Shown: one piece after another, positions 50,521-58,732 of the stretch
How positions within the stretch are numbered: position 1 is the first letter of the stretch
Layout of the letters: each line of letters starts with the position of its first letter
Source: PALSA-505 sp035308365
GTDB taxonomy: Bacteria; Actinomycetota; Actinomycetes; Streptosporangiales; Streptosporangiaceae
Reading direction: 5' to 3'
Assembly: GCA_035308365.1 (NCBI GenBank)
Contig: DATGGU010000095.1
Location: 26,271 to 90,270 of the forward strand
DNA: 64,000 nucleotides
Made by a program: the position numbers and the translations under genes
The notes under the pieces: model-generated
The model's database searches: none
Told to the model about the DNA's origin: nothing
The model's input: the letters and a program-made list of their open reading frames with translations, nothing else

Positions 50521-50577
50521 TCTAGCAAATTTATCGGCGGGTCCCGGCACGAGGCACGCCGAGGCGGAGGGACGATC

Positions 50578-51996
50578 ATGCGGTACGACCTGGCGATTAC
50601 CGGATCGGGGGGCGCGGCGTTCGCCGCCGCGATCACCGCACGAGACGCTGGCGCCTCGGTGGTGATGATCGAGCGCGGCACCGTCGGCGGCACGTGCGTG
50701 AACACCGGGTGCGTGCCGTCCAAGTCGCTGCTGGCCGCCGCCGCGGCCCGGCACGGCGCCGCCAGCCAGCGGTTCCCAGGGATCACCACGCAGGCCGGCC
50801 CGGCCGGCATGGCGGCGCTGACCGGCGGCAAAGACGACCTGGTCGCGGCGATGCGGGCCAGTAAGTACGCCGGCCTGGCCGCGGACTATGGCTGGCAGAT
50901 CATCGCCGGGACATCGCGGTTCGCCGGCGGCCCGGACGCGCCGGTGCTGCGGGTGCGGCGAGCCGATGGCGATGCCGCGACGATCGAGGCCAGGCACTAC
51001 CTGGTGGCGACCGGGGCGGAGCCGTGGATTCCACCCATCCCGGGCCTGGAGCGGGCCGGGTACCTGACCTCGGCGACAGCGATGGAGCTCACCGAGCTGC
51101 CGGAATCGATGCTGGTGATCGGCGGCAACGCGGTGGGCCTGGAAATGGCGCAACTGTTCACCCGGCTGGGAGTCCGGGTGACGATCGCCGAGGCGCTGGA
51201 CCGGCTCGCGCCGTTCGGCGAGCCCGAGGTGTCCGCTGCTGTCGAGGACGTTTTCACCGGGGAAGGCATCAGCATCCGCACCGCCGCGACGGTCATCTCC
51301 GTGTCCGGCGGCACCACCGGCCGTTCGGCCATCATCAGAACGGCGGGCGGGGAGAAGGAGCTGGCGTACCGGCAGATCCTGGTCGCGGCCGGCCGCCGCC
51401 CGGTCATCGCCGGCCTGAACCTGGAGGGCGCCGGAGTCAAGACGGGAGTGCGCGGGGAGATCATCACCGACGAGTTCCAGCGGACGGCGAACCCGCGGAT
51501 CTGGGCGGCCGGTGACGTCACCGGAGGCCCGCAGTTCGTCTACACCGCCGCGGCCCAGGGCGGCCACGCCGCCGCCAACGCCCTGCTCGATGCCGGGCGG
51601 ACGGTGGACTACGCAGCGCTCCCCCAGGTCACCTTCACCAGCCCGGCGATCGCCTCGGCCGGGCCCACCGAGGCCGAGCTCACCGGTCAGGGGGTGGCGT
51701 GCGACTGCCGGGTGCTGCCGCTGTCGGCTGTGCCCCGCGCGATCGTCGGCAGGGACACCCGCGGCGTGGTCAAACTGGTCGCCGAGGCCGGAACCGGACG
51801 CGTCCGCGGTGTGCACGCCGTCGCCGATGGCGCCGGTGAGATGATCACCGCCGCCTCCTACGCCATCCGCGCCAAGATGACCGTCACCGACCTGGCGCAG
51901 ACATGGGCCCCCTACCTGACCATGTCCGAGAGCCTCCGGCTGGCCGCCCAGGCGTTCAGCCGCGACGTGTCCCGCCTGTCGTGCTGCGCTGCCTGA
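50578..51996 (+). CDS. merA: Mercuric reductase-like flavoprotein
   Basis: The product is 472 residues. It is a pyridine-nucleotide-disulfide oxidoreductase: ITGSGGAAFAAAITARDAGASVVMIERG, redox pair GGTCVNTGCVPSK (Cys40/Cys45), NAD site VIGGNAVGLEMAQLFTRLG, FAD site IWAAGDVTGGPQFVYTAAAQGGHAAANAL. The C-terminus ends RLSCCAA, the vicinal Cys pair (469/470) that delivers Hg(II) to the active site in MerA. It lacks the N-terminal HMA domain, as many actinomycete MerA proteins do. It should reduce Hg(II) to Hg(0) under ArsR control. Confidence 0.93.
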   Translation: MRYDLAITGSGGAAFAAAITARDAGASVVMIERGTVGGTCVNTGCVPSKSLLAAAAARHGAASQRFPGITTQAGPAGMAALTGGKDDLVAAMRASKYAGLAADYGWQIIAGTSRFAGGPDAPVLRVRRADGDAATIEARHYLVATGAEPWIPPIPGLERAGYLTSATAMELTELPESMLVIGGNAVGLEMAQLFTRLGVRVTIAEALDRLAPFGEPEVSAAVEDVFTGEGISIRTAATVISVSGGTTGRSAIIRTAGGEKELAYRQILVAAGRRPVIAGLNLEGAGVKTGVRGEIITDEFQRTANPRIWAAGDVTGGPQFVYTAAAQGGHAAANALLDAGRTVDYAALPQVTFTSPAIASAGPTEAELTGQGVACDCRVLPLSAVPRAIVGRDTRGVVKLVAEAGTGRVRGVHAVADGAGEMITAASYAIRAKMTVTDLAQTWAPYLTMSESLRLAAQAFSRDVSRLSCCAA

Positions 51997-52039
51997 AACA
52001 CCGGACAGGGTCCGCCGTATACCGGTCAGCCTTGACCTT

Positions 52040-52147
52040 CGGGCCGGCCCCATCCGTAACCAAGGGGCCGGGTGGCCGCTGTGACCGGGGAGCAGGCCGC
52101 CCGGCCCGGATCTCGGGCCGGCCCCATCCGTAACCAAGGAGCCGGGT
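52040..52147. repeat. Direct repeat of 34 bp
   Basis: A sequence beginning CGGGCCGGCCCCATCCGTAA and ending GCCGGGT occurs at 52040-52073 and again at 52114-52147 with one base difference. It is downstream of merA and upstream of the NAD(P)-binding protein gene. I see no function; duplication by slippage or a recombination scar is possible. Confidence 0.7.
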
Positions 52148-52170
52148 CCCGCGGCCGGGTGACGGCACCC

Positions 52171-52224
52171 CTGTACTAATCGGTCCATTTGCTGTTAACC
52201 TCCATACTGTACTGATTAGTACAG
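52171..52224. promoter_or_regulatory. Strong palindromic operator before the NAD(P)-binding gene
   Basis: CTGTACT-GATT-AGTACAG at 52207-52224 is an 18-bp palindrome 23 nt before the gene start. A half-site CTGTACTAATC at 52171-52181 matches it, since GATTAGTACAG is its inverted copy. The sites would overlap the promoter core, so repression is likely. No regulator gene is next to it; HxlR or TetR proteins are typical partners. Confidence 0.65.
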
Positions 52225-52246
52225 TCTGGCAGAAGGAGCAATCAGC

Positions 52247-53011
52247 ATGGACATCACCATCTTCGGCGCCTCCGGCGGCATCGGCAGCCAGGTCGTTGCC
52301 CTCGCCGCCGAGCGCGGTCACCAGGTCCGGGCCGTCTACCGCAGCGCGCCGCCCGGACCGCCGCCGGGCCGGGCCGAGGTCCTCATCACCCCGGACATCT
52401 TCGACCCGGACTTCGCCGCACGGGCCATCCACGGCGCCGATGTGGTGGTCACCGCCGTCGGCCCGAACTTCGCCACCCGCCACAACCCCCGGACCAGCAT
52501 GATCTCACCGGCCGACCTGCACCAGCGGCTGGCCCGCACCGTCGTCACGGCGATGAAGGAGTCCGCCGCGCCCGCCCGGCTGATAGCGGTCAGCACCGCC
52601 AGCATGGGCCCCGCCGACCAGGTCATGGGCCCCGGGCCGCGGCTGCTGTTCCGCTTCTTGCGCACCGCGGCGGTCCCCAACCTCGGCCGCGTCGGCAAGG
52701 ACCTGCAGGCCATGGAGGACGTACTGGCCGCCAGCGGCCTCGACTGGTACGCGCTGCGGCCGGTCAAGCTCACCGACGGCCCACTGACCGGCAACGTCAG
52801 GGCCAGCGACAGCTTCACCATGAAGACCATCTCCCGCGCCGACGTGGCCTGGCAGATCCTCGCCCTCGCCGGGGACCGCGCACCCCGGCCGTCGCGGACC
52901 CCGGTCATCACCAGCGGCTCCGGCCGGAAGTCTCGCCCGGCCGTGATCGCAGACCAGCCCGTCCGGCCGGACGGCGTCAGGCCGGACGGCGTCAGCCGCC
53001 CAGGACCGTGA
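52247..53011 (+). CDS. NAD(P)H-binding atypical SDR
   Basis: The product is 254 residues with AGAAGGAG upstream. The start TIFGASGGIGSQVVALAAERGHQVRAVYRS is the Rossmann motif of NmrA/YwnB-like atypical SDRs. Later features are VVVTAVGPN, AVSTASMG and LRPVKLTDGPLTG. It has no classical Tyr-x3-Lys. Such proteins act as redox or damage sensors or quinone/flavin reductases. The operator in front suggests induction by a stress signal. The tail contains a VRPDGVRPDGV duplication. Confidence 0.85.
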   Translation: MDITIFGASGGIGSQVVALAAERGHQVRAVYRSAPPGPPPGRAEVLITPDIFDPDFAARAIHGADVVVTAVGPNFATRHNPRTSMISPADLHQRLARTVVTAMKESAAPARLIAVSTASMGPADQVMGPGPRLLFRFLRTAAVPNLGRVGKDLQAMEDVLAASGLDWYALRPVKLTDGPLTGNVRASDSFTMKTISRADVAWQILALAGDRAPRPSRTPVITSGSGRKSRPAVIADQPVRPDGVRPDGVSRPGP

Positions 53012-53897
53012 TGAAGTCGCGGGTCCAGCCGTACAGGTACTGCCCTGCCGGGCGGTTCTGGCCGGGGATGGCGGCCCGGAGGGGCCGGCCCGGCCCGCGG
53101 GCCACGTCCAGCTGCACCCATTCCGGATTGATGTCCAGTTCCATGGCCACGCGTGCGCCGGCGTGCACGAGCGCCGCCGCCAGGGCGGCCGGTGATGCGG
53201 ACATGCTGCCGGCGAAGATGAGATCGCCGGCCGCGTTCTGGCCGAGCGCGCTGCGTGCCACGTACTCACCGCCGCCGAGCGTCGCACCCCAGGCCGTCCA
53301 GTCGGTGGCGGCCGGGGCGACACGCCCGGACCGCACCAGCGGCTGGAGGTTCTGCCGCACGCTGTAGACGGCTTCGCCGGGCCGCGGCAGGCCAGCGCCC
53401 CAGACGCCGATGTGCGCGGCTCCGGACCGGTCGATGACCAGGCTCGCCAGCCCGTTCCTGAGCCGTGCGATCACGTGACCCTCTTGCTCATAGCCGCCGG
53501 CTCCCGCCGACAGCAGGAACCCGCCGTTGAACGCGGCAAGCAGGTGACGGCGCTCGGCTGCGCCGATTCTGGGCCCGGCCCGCACGACGGACAGCGCCGC
53601 CTGGCCGGGATCGTCGCTGCCGGCGTGCAGCCGGTAGGTGACCGTGCCGCTGAACCGGGCGAGCGTCACCCGCGAGCCGTCCGCCGCCCGGAAGTGTGAG
53701 ACGGTCACTCTCCCAGGAGGCGGCGCAGGCGGCGCAGATGAGCGGGTGGCCGGCGCTGTTGGGCTCGTGAGCGGCGCGGAGGGGCTGCCGCCGGCGCTGC
53801 GATGCCCGGCCACTGCCGCCGGCGAGCAGGCCGCCGCGGCGAGCGAGGCGGCTACCGCGATCGGCGGCAGAAAGCGGCGCACGGCTCCCCCGGTCAC
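52992..53897 (-). CDS. Lipoprotein with phosphodiester glycosidase (NAGPA-like) domain
   Basis: The product is 301 residues. A signal peptide ends in a lipobox (LAAAACSP, Cys24). After a proline/serine-rich linker the catalytic-type domain carries AAFNGGFLLSAGAGGYEQEG, LVIDRSGAAHIGVWG, WGATLGGGEYVA and AMELDINPEWVQLDV. These fit the NAGPA/DUF2233 family, which hydrolyses N-acetylglucosamine-1-phosphodiester links. It is anchored outside the membrane and may act on exopolysaccharide. It overlaps the convergent SDR by 20 bp. Confidence 0.8.
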   Translation of the reverse strand: MTGGAVRRFLPPIAVAASLAAAACSPAAVAGHRSAGGSPSAPLTSPTAPATRSSAPPAPPPGRVTVSHFRAADGSRVTLARFSGTVTYRLHAGSDDPGQAALSVVRAGPRIGAAERRHLLAAFNGGFLLSAGAGGYEQEGHVIARLRNGLASLVIDRSGAAHIGVWGAGLPRPGEAVYSVRQNLQPLVRSGRVAPAATDWTAWGATLGGGEYVARSALGQNAAGDLIFAGSMSASPAALAAALVHAGARVAMELDINPEWVQLDVARGPGRPLRAAIPGQNRPAGQYLYGWTRDFITVLGG

Positions 53898-54685
53898 TGC
53901 GCTGGCGGACGCCCGGGGCGCTGGCCCGTCACGATAGCGGCCTCGGCCACGATCGTGGCCGAGGTCACCTGGGTGAAGCCGCTATCGGTCAGCATGCTCA
54001 TCCAGGCATCCACCGAGACCGGGCGCTCATGCACCCGCACCAGATAGCGGGCGGCGTTCTTGGCGATCCGCCACCAGCCCCCCGGCCCCTTCCTGGCCAG
54101 GGCCGCGACCTTGGACCTGATGATGGTCCGGTCCCGGCTCGACATGCCACGTCCGAACATCATGTCGGCGATCACGAGCCTGCCGCCGGGCGCAAGCCAG
54201 CCGAAGGCGGCCGACACCAGCCGCGCCTTGTCCGCGTCACGCAGATGGTGCAGGGCGTAGCTGGAGACGATGAGATCGACACTCTGCTGCGGCAGCACAA
54301 GTTCCTCGATCGGCATGGCCAGGCCATCCAGGCCTTCCAGGCCGGCCCGGCTGGCCTCGGCCCGCAACCGCTTGATCATCGCCGGGCTCACGTCCACCGC
54401 GAAGACGCGTGCACCCGCACGGGCCAGCGGCAGGCTGACCTGCCCGGTCCCGCATCCCAGATCGACGACCCTGGCACCGGGGCTGACATCGGCGGCGTCG
54501 AGGACGGCGGCGGTCACCTGAACCAGACCGGCCGAGCCGTGCTGGTCCCAGCTTGCCACCCGGCCTGACCAGACCCGGCGCTGACGGCGGACCGTGTGCC
54601 CGGTCGCGAACCGGGCGAGCGATTCCCTGTCCCCGGCTGGCTTCCCCCGGCGTGTGTCAAATATCCTTCGCTGGATTGAATTCAC
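53894..54685 (-). CDS. SAM-dependent methyltransferase (class I)
   Basis: The product is 263 residues, start GTG at 54685 without a good ribosome site, so a later start is possible. Motifs: VVDLGCGTGQVSLPLARAG, FAVDVSPAMIKRLRAE, VDLIVSSYALHHLRDADKARLVSAAFGWLAPGGRLVIADMMFGRG. It looks like a Methyltransf_25-type enzyme of unknown substrate. Its stop overlaps the lipoprotein gene by 4 nt, so the two are probably co-transcribed. Confidence 0.85.
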   Translation of the reverse strand: MNSIQRRIFDTRRGKPAGDRESLARFATGHTVRRQRRVWSGRVASWDQHGSAGLVQVTAAVLDAADVSPGARVVDLGCGTGQVSLPLARAGARVFAVDVSPAMIKRLRAEASRAGLEGLDGLAMPIEELVLPQQSVDLIVSSYALHHLRDADKARLVSAAFGWLAPGGRLVIADMMFGRGMSSRDRTIIRSKVAALARKGPGGWWRIAKNAARYLVRVHERPVSVDAWMSMLTDSGFTQVTSATIVAEAAIVTGQRPGRPPAQ

Positions 54686-54887
54686 TCCTGCATGCTATTC
54701 ACGATCGCGGCCTTCAGGCCCGTTGACGGGTCAATTACCATCGTAAATTATAACCTTCATGAAATCTTCATTAAGAAATGGCAGAAGCCGTCGACTTCCC
54801 AATTGTCATAACCCTAAACATTGGCTCCCGGCAATTTTCGCAGCGGCTTCGCTCCGGTCCGGGCGTGACCGGCGGTACCCTGCTGGC
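54686..54887. promoter_or_regulatory. AT-rich divergent promoter region
   Basis: The section 54695-54830 has runs such as GTAAATTATAACC and CATTAAGAAATGG, far richer in A/T than the flanks. It must hold the promoters for the methyltransferase (minus) and the secreted hydrolase (plus). No clear inverted repeats were seen. Confidence 0.4.
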
Positions 54888-55961
54888 GTGAAGCGTGGCG
54901 CTGGCACGAGCGGGGCGGGCGGCAGGGTACCGCGCCGGCGCCGCCGGGTGGCGGCCGGCGCCGTTGCCGTCGCCGCCGTTATCGGCGGCGCTTACGCGGC
55001 CGCCACGGCCGCGGCCGGCACGCCTGCCGGGCACCCGGGCCAGACAGCGGCAGACGGCCACTCCCCCAGCCCGTCACCGCGGCACACGCCGCCCAGGCGG
55101 CTGCCGTTCGGGACCATTGGCCGTTACGCCGTGGCCGGCCGGTCGTTCGTCCTGGTGGACCGGTCCCGGGTGAAGACCGCGGGCATCCGGGTTCTGCACA
55201 CGTTCGTCCGCTATCCCGTCATCCCGGCCAGCGCGGCGGCCGGCGGCCCGCTGGCCCGCGGGCTGTTCCCCCTGCTGGTCTTCGCCCCGGGGTACATTCA
55301 GTGCGACAGCAGTTACGGGGCCCTGCTGAACTCGTGGGCCAGCGCGGGGTATGTCGTCGCCGCGGTCGAGTTTCCGCGCACGAACTGCCACCTCCGCGAC
55401 CCGGACGAGGCCGACCTGGTCAACCAGCCCGGCGACGTTTCCTTTGTGATCAGCCAGATGACGGCGATGAGCGATCAGCAACGCGGCGTGCTGCCGGGTC
55501 TGATCAACCCCGCGCAGATCGCCGTGGCCGGCCAATCCGACGGCGGCGACACCGTGGTCGCCGTCGCGGCCAACACCTGCTGCGCCGACCACCGGGTGAA
55601 AGCGGCGCTGATCCTGTCCGGCGCGCAATGGCCGCCGCTCGGCGGCTCCTGGTTCCCGAAGCGAACCCCGCCCATCCTGTTCGTCCAGGGCGACGCCGAC
55701 ACCATCAACCCGCCGGCCGCCAGCCTGCAGATGTACCAGGCGGACCGGGCCGGCCCCCGGTTCTACCTGGACCTTTTCGGCGCCACGCATCTTCCCCCGT
55801 ACGAGGGCCACCGGCCGCCGGAACCCACCGTCGCACGGGTGACGACCGCATTCCTGGACAGGTACGTGGCCGGGCAACTCCCTGCCGCCGCCGTCATGAC
55901 GCGCGCGGGCCATGTCCCCGGGCTGGCGGATCTTGTGAGCGGCGGGCGGCTGCCACCCTGA
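54888..55961 (+). CDS. Secreted or membrane-anchored alpha/beta hydrolase
   Basis: From the GTG at 54888 the product is 357 residues. A basic start and one hydrophobic segment (AAGAVAVAAVIGGAYAAATAAA) suggest secretion or anchoring. The domain has LLVFAPGYIQCDSSYGALLNSWASAGYVV, the nucleophile elbow VAGQSDGGDTV, PPILFVQGDADTINPP (acid region) and FGATHLPPY (His). It resembles dienelactone-hydrolase/chlorophyllase-like esterases. The substrate is unknown. Extra cysteines (CDSS, NCHL, NTCCAD) may form disulfides outside the cell. Confidence 0.82.
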   Translation: MKRGAGTSGAGGRVPRRRRRVAAGAVAVAAVIGGAYAAATAAAGTPAGHPGQTAADGHSPSPSPRHTPPRRLPFGTIGRYAVAGRSFVLVDRSRVKTAGIRVLHTFVRYPVIPASAAAGGPLARGLFPLLVFAPGYIQCDSSYGALLNSWASAGYVVAAVEFPRTNCHLRDPDEADLVNQPGDVSFVISQMTAMSDQQRGVLPGLINPAQIAVAGQSDGGDTVVAVAANTCCADHRVKAALILSGAQWPPLGGSWFPKRTPPILFVQGDADTINPPAASLQMYQADRAGPRFYLDLFGATHLPPYEGHRPPEPTVARVTTAFLDRYVAGQLPAAAVMTRAGHVPGLADLVSGGRLPP

Positions 55962-56048
55962 ACCCAGGGCGTGCCCACCCTGGCACCCGCCCACGATCAC
56001 CGTCTGCCACGCTCGCACAGCGCGGGTGGGGCTCCGGGTGCTTGTCTG

Positions 56049-56082
56049 GACTGAGATAACACAAATTTGTGTTATCTCAGTC
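56049..56082. promoter_or_regulatory. 34-bp perfect palindrome upstream of the MarR-type gene
   Basis: The left half begins GACTGAGATAACAC and ends AAA at 56065; the right half is its exact reverse complement to 56082. The start of the regulator gene is 21 nt further on, so the element overlaps the promoter or leader. A perfect palindrome of this size suggests a homodimer operator, probably for the regulator encoded next to it. Confidence 0.75.
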
Positions 56083-56102
56083 TTATCTGTACTCTGTGGG
56101 CT

Positions 56103-56603
56103 ATGCCTACTGATGCAGAGATCACATTCGCCGATCACGCGGGCCGCCTGTATGCCCGCCGCTACGGCATGGCGCCCATGGTGGGCCGGCTGCTGGGCTA
56201 CCTGGCGATCTGCGACCCGCGCGAGCAGAGCATCGCGGAGCTGGCCGAGGCGTTGCTGGCCAGCCGCAGCGCGATCGCCGGCGCGGTCAAGACGCTGGAC
56301 ACCCTCGGCCTGATCCGTCGCTCCCGGTCCGCCGGTGAGCGGATGGACCGCATCCGGATCGACATGTCCAGTACCCAGGCGACCGGCTTCGACGTGACCG
56401 AATACCGGGAGCAGGGCGACCTGGCCCGCGAGGGCCTGGCGGTGCTGGCCGGCGCGCCGCCCGAGCGGCGGGCGGTGCTGCTGGAGTGGGCGGCGTTCGC
56501 CGACTTCCTGGTGGCGCGGCTGCCGGCGCTGGAGAAGGACTGGAAGACCCACCGCGAGGCGCTGCGCGCCGCTGGTGAACTCCCCGACGACTCAGATCGC
56601 TGA
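56103..56603 (+). CDS. GbsR/MarR-type regulator of the ABC exporter
   Basis: The product is 166 residues from the ATG at 56103. It has a winged HTH (REQSIAELAEALLASRSAIAGAVKTLDTLGLIRRSRSAGERMDRIRID) and helical flanks as in GbsR-type MarR proteins, which typically regulate drug-resistance or osmolyte genes. It lies 14 nt before the ABC ATPase gene on the same strand, under the 34-bp palindrome, so it most likely represses its own operon with the exporter. Confidence 0.85.
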   Translation: MPTDAEITFADHAGRLYARRYGMAPMVGRLLGYLAICDPREQSIAELAEALLASRSAIAGAVKTLDTLGLIRRSRSAGERMDRIRIDMSSTQATGFDVTEYREQGDLAREGLAVLAGAPPERRAVLLEWAAFADFLVARLPALEKDWKTHREALRAAGELPDDSDR

Positions 56604-56617
56604 AAGCGAGGAAACCC

Positions 56618-57598
56618 GTGACGATCAGCCTGGACGCGCCGGCCATCAGCGCCCGCGCAGTGTGCAAATCCTTCGGCGAGCACATCGTGCTCGACGGGGT
56701 GGACCTCACGGTTACCGAAGGCACGATCTACTCCCTGCTCGGGCCCAACGGGGCCGGGAAAACGACGATGGTGCGCATCCTGTCCACCTTGATCGCGGCC
56801 GACGGCGGCGAGATCCGGGTGGGCGGGCATGACGTGGCCACCAACCCGGCCGCGGTGCGCGCCCTGATCGGGGTCACCGGCCAGTTCTCCGCGGTGGACA
56901 ACTATCTCACCGGCGAGGAGAACCTGCGCCTGATGGCCGACCTGCGCCACCTCGGCCGCGACGCGGGCCGGCGCCGGATCGCGGAACTGCTCGAGCGGTT
57001 CGACCTGACCAACGCCGCGCGCAAGCCGCTATCGACCTACTCCGGTGGGATGCGGCGCCGGCTGGACCTGGCGATGACCCTGGTCGGCAACCCGTCAGTG
57101 ATCTTTCTCGACGAGCCCACCACGGGGCTGGACCCGCGCAGCCGCCGCACCATGTGGCAGATCATCCGCGAGCTGGTCACCGAGGGTGTGACGATCTTCC
57201 TCACCACCCAGTACCTCGACGAGGCCGACGAGCTGGCCGACCATGTCGCGGTACTGGATCACGGGCGGATCGTCGCCGAAGGCACCCCGGCCGAACTCAA
57301 GCGCCGAATCCCCGGCGGGCACATCCAGCTCCAGTTCGCCGGGCCGGACGCCCTGCGCACGGCAGCCGGCCTGATCCCGGACGCCACCCCGGACGACGAT
57401 CAGCTGATCCTGCAGGTCCCCGGCGACGGCAGCATCGCCTCGCTGCGCCGGATGCTCAACGAGCTTGACGGTGCCGGCATCGACGTCGAGCACCTGTCGA
57501 TCCACACCCCCGACCTTGACGACGTGTTCTTCGCCGTCACCGGCCACGCCGCCACCGAACCCACCACCCGCCAGGAAGAGGAAGCCCTCCAGTCATGA
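56618..57598 (+). CDS. Drug-resistance ABC transporter ATPase (DrrA-like)
   Basis: The product is 326 residues from a GTG with GCGAGGAAA upstream. Walker A: LLGPNGAGKTTMVRIL; signature STYSGGMRRRLDLAM; Walker B: VIFLDEPTTGLDPRSR; switch region FLTTQYLDEADELADHV. The C-terminus carries the DUF4162-like region seen in DrrA of daunorubicin resistance (RRIPGGHIQLQFAGPDA, IDVEHLSIHTPDLDDVFFAVTGH). It energises export by the next protein. Confidence 0.94.
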   Translation: MTISLDAPAISARAVCKSFGEHIVLDGVDLTVTEGTIYSLLGPNGAGKTTMVRILSTLIAADGGEIRVGGHDVATNPAAVRALIGVTGQFSAVDNYLTGEENLRLMADLRHLGRDAGRRRIAELLERFDLTNAARKPLSTYSGGMRRRLDLAMTLVGNPSVIFLDEPTTGLDPRSRRTMWQIIRELVTEGVTIFLTTQYLDEADELADHVAVLDHGRIVAEGTPAELKRRIPGGHIQLQFAGPDALRTAAGLIPDATPDDDQLILQVPGDGSIASLRRMLNELDGAGIDVEHLSIHTPDLDDVFFAVTGHAATEPTTRQEEEALQS

Positions 57599-58398
57599 CA
57601 TCCCTCGCCTATACGCTTGCCGATTCGGCGACGATGCTGCGCCGCAACCTCAAACACCAGCTCCGCTACCCGTCGCTGACGCTCATGCTGGCCGGGATCC
57701 CGATCGTGTTCCTGCTGCTGTTCGTCTACGTCTTCGGCGGCCAGCTCGGCCACGGTCTCGGCGAGCACGGAACCGGTGACCGCGGCGCCTACCTCAGCTA
57801 CGTGGTGCCCGGCATCCTGATCATGACCGTGGCATCCGCCGCCCTTGGCACCGCGATCTCCGTGGCCAGCGACATGACCGGCGGCATCATCGACCGCTTC
57901 CGTACCATGGCCATCGCCCGCGCCGCCGTTCTCACCGGCCATGTGATCGGCAGCCTGCTGCAAACCCTCGGCGTCCTCGTTATCGTGGCCGGCGTTGCCC
58001 TGGCCATGGGCTTCCGGTCCAGCGCCAGCGCCCTTGGATGGCTGGCCGCCGCGGGCGTGCTCGCGCTGTTCGCGCTCGCACTCATCTGGCTGTCAGCCGC
58101 GCTCGGCCTGGCCGCCAAGAGCGTCGAAACCGCCAGCAACACCCCCATGTTCCTCACCCTGCTGCCGTTCCTGTCCAGCGGGTTCGTCCCCACCGCCAGC
58201 ATGCCGGCCGGGCTACGCCAATTCGCCGAATACGAGCCCTTCACCCCGGTCACCCAGGCCGTCCGCGGCCTGCTCACCGGCGGCCCCGTCGGCGGGCACG
58301 CCATGGCCGCCGTCGCCTGGAGCGTCGGCATCGCCCTGGCCAGTTACTTCTGGTCGGTCCGTCTCTACAACCGCCGCCGGGCAGCCACCCCGAACTGA
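57595..58398 (+). CDS. ABC-2 transporter permease (DrrB-like)
   Basis: The product is 267 residues and overlaps the ATPase stop by 4 nt. It has six membrane segments (LTLMLAGIPIVFLLLFVYVFGG through YFWSVRLYNRR) and the DrrB-type loops GGIIDRFRTMAIARAAVLTGHVIG and PFLSSGFVPTASMPAGLRQFAEYEPFTPVTQAVRGLLTGG. With the DrrA-like ATPase it forms an exporter for amphipathic drugs. Confidence 0.93.
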   Translation: MTSLAYTLADSATMLRRNLKHQLRYPSLTLMLAGIPIVFLLLFVYVFGGQLGHGLGEHGTGDRGAYLSYVVPGILIMTVASAALGTAISVASDMTGGIIDRFRTMAIARAAVLTGHVIGSLLQTLGVLVIVAGVALAMGFRSSASALGWLAAAGVLALFALALIWLSAALGLAAKSVETASNTPMFLTLLPFLSSGFVPTASMPAGLRQFAEYEPFTPVTQAVRGLLTGGPVGGHAMAAVAWSVGIALASYFWSVRLYNRRRAATPN

Positions 58399-58419
58399 CG
58401 GCGGATACGGTCCTGGGAC

Positions 58420-58596
58420 GTGTGGCATACCGGGGCCGGGGCCCGGGTCACGGTGTCTGGCCACTTGCCTGACGGCTGCGAACTGGACTTCCGGCACACC
58501 GGAATCGCACCTGAGCTGGTGGCGGAGGGGTGGGATCACTTCCTGGCCAGCCTGGCCGGCTACGCCGAGCGCGGCGAGGGCAGCCCATTCGGGTGA
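58420..58596 (+). pseudogene. C-terminal fragment of an AHSA1/SRPBCC protein
   Basis: A short frame from a GTG at 58420 reads VTVSGHLPDGCELDFRHTG, then IAPELVAEGWDHFLASLAGYAERGEGSPFG and a stop. This is the end of an activator-of-Hsp90-ATPase-like (START-fold) protein, matching the last strand and long helix. The N-terminal two-thirds are missing between it and the permease stop, 22 nt upstream. It is a decayed gene or a remnant left by a deletion. Confidence 0.55.
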
Positions 58597-58732
58597 TGCC
58601 AACGGGCATCATGATGCCGCCGTCGACCTGAGCCAGCCAGGCGCGGGCAGGCCGGACTGATCTGTCCGTCCGGCCGGGAAGTGCGTAGCATTCCTGGGGA
58701 CACCTCTTCGTGTCGATGAGGTCGTGATCTGT

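Noticed and set aside
49651..50577. In-frame 5' extension of merA
   Set aside because: The frame is open far upstream, but it would run antisense through the nitroreductase and ArsR genes. The start at 50578 has a ribosome site and fits MerA length without an HMA domain.
56287..56724. Minus-strand frames opposite the MarR-type gene
   Set aside because: Low-complexity Arg/Pro/Ser shadow of the regulator and ATPase start.
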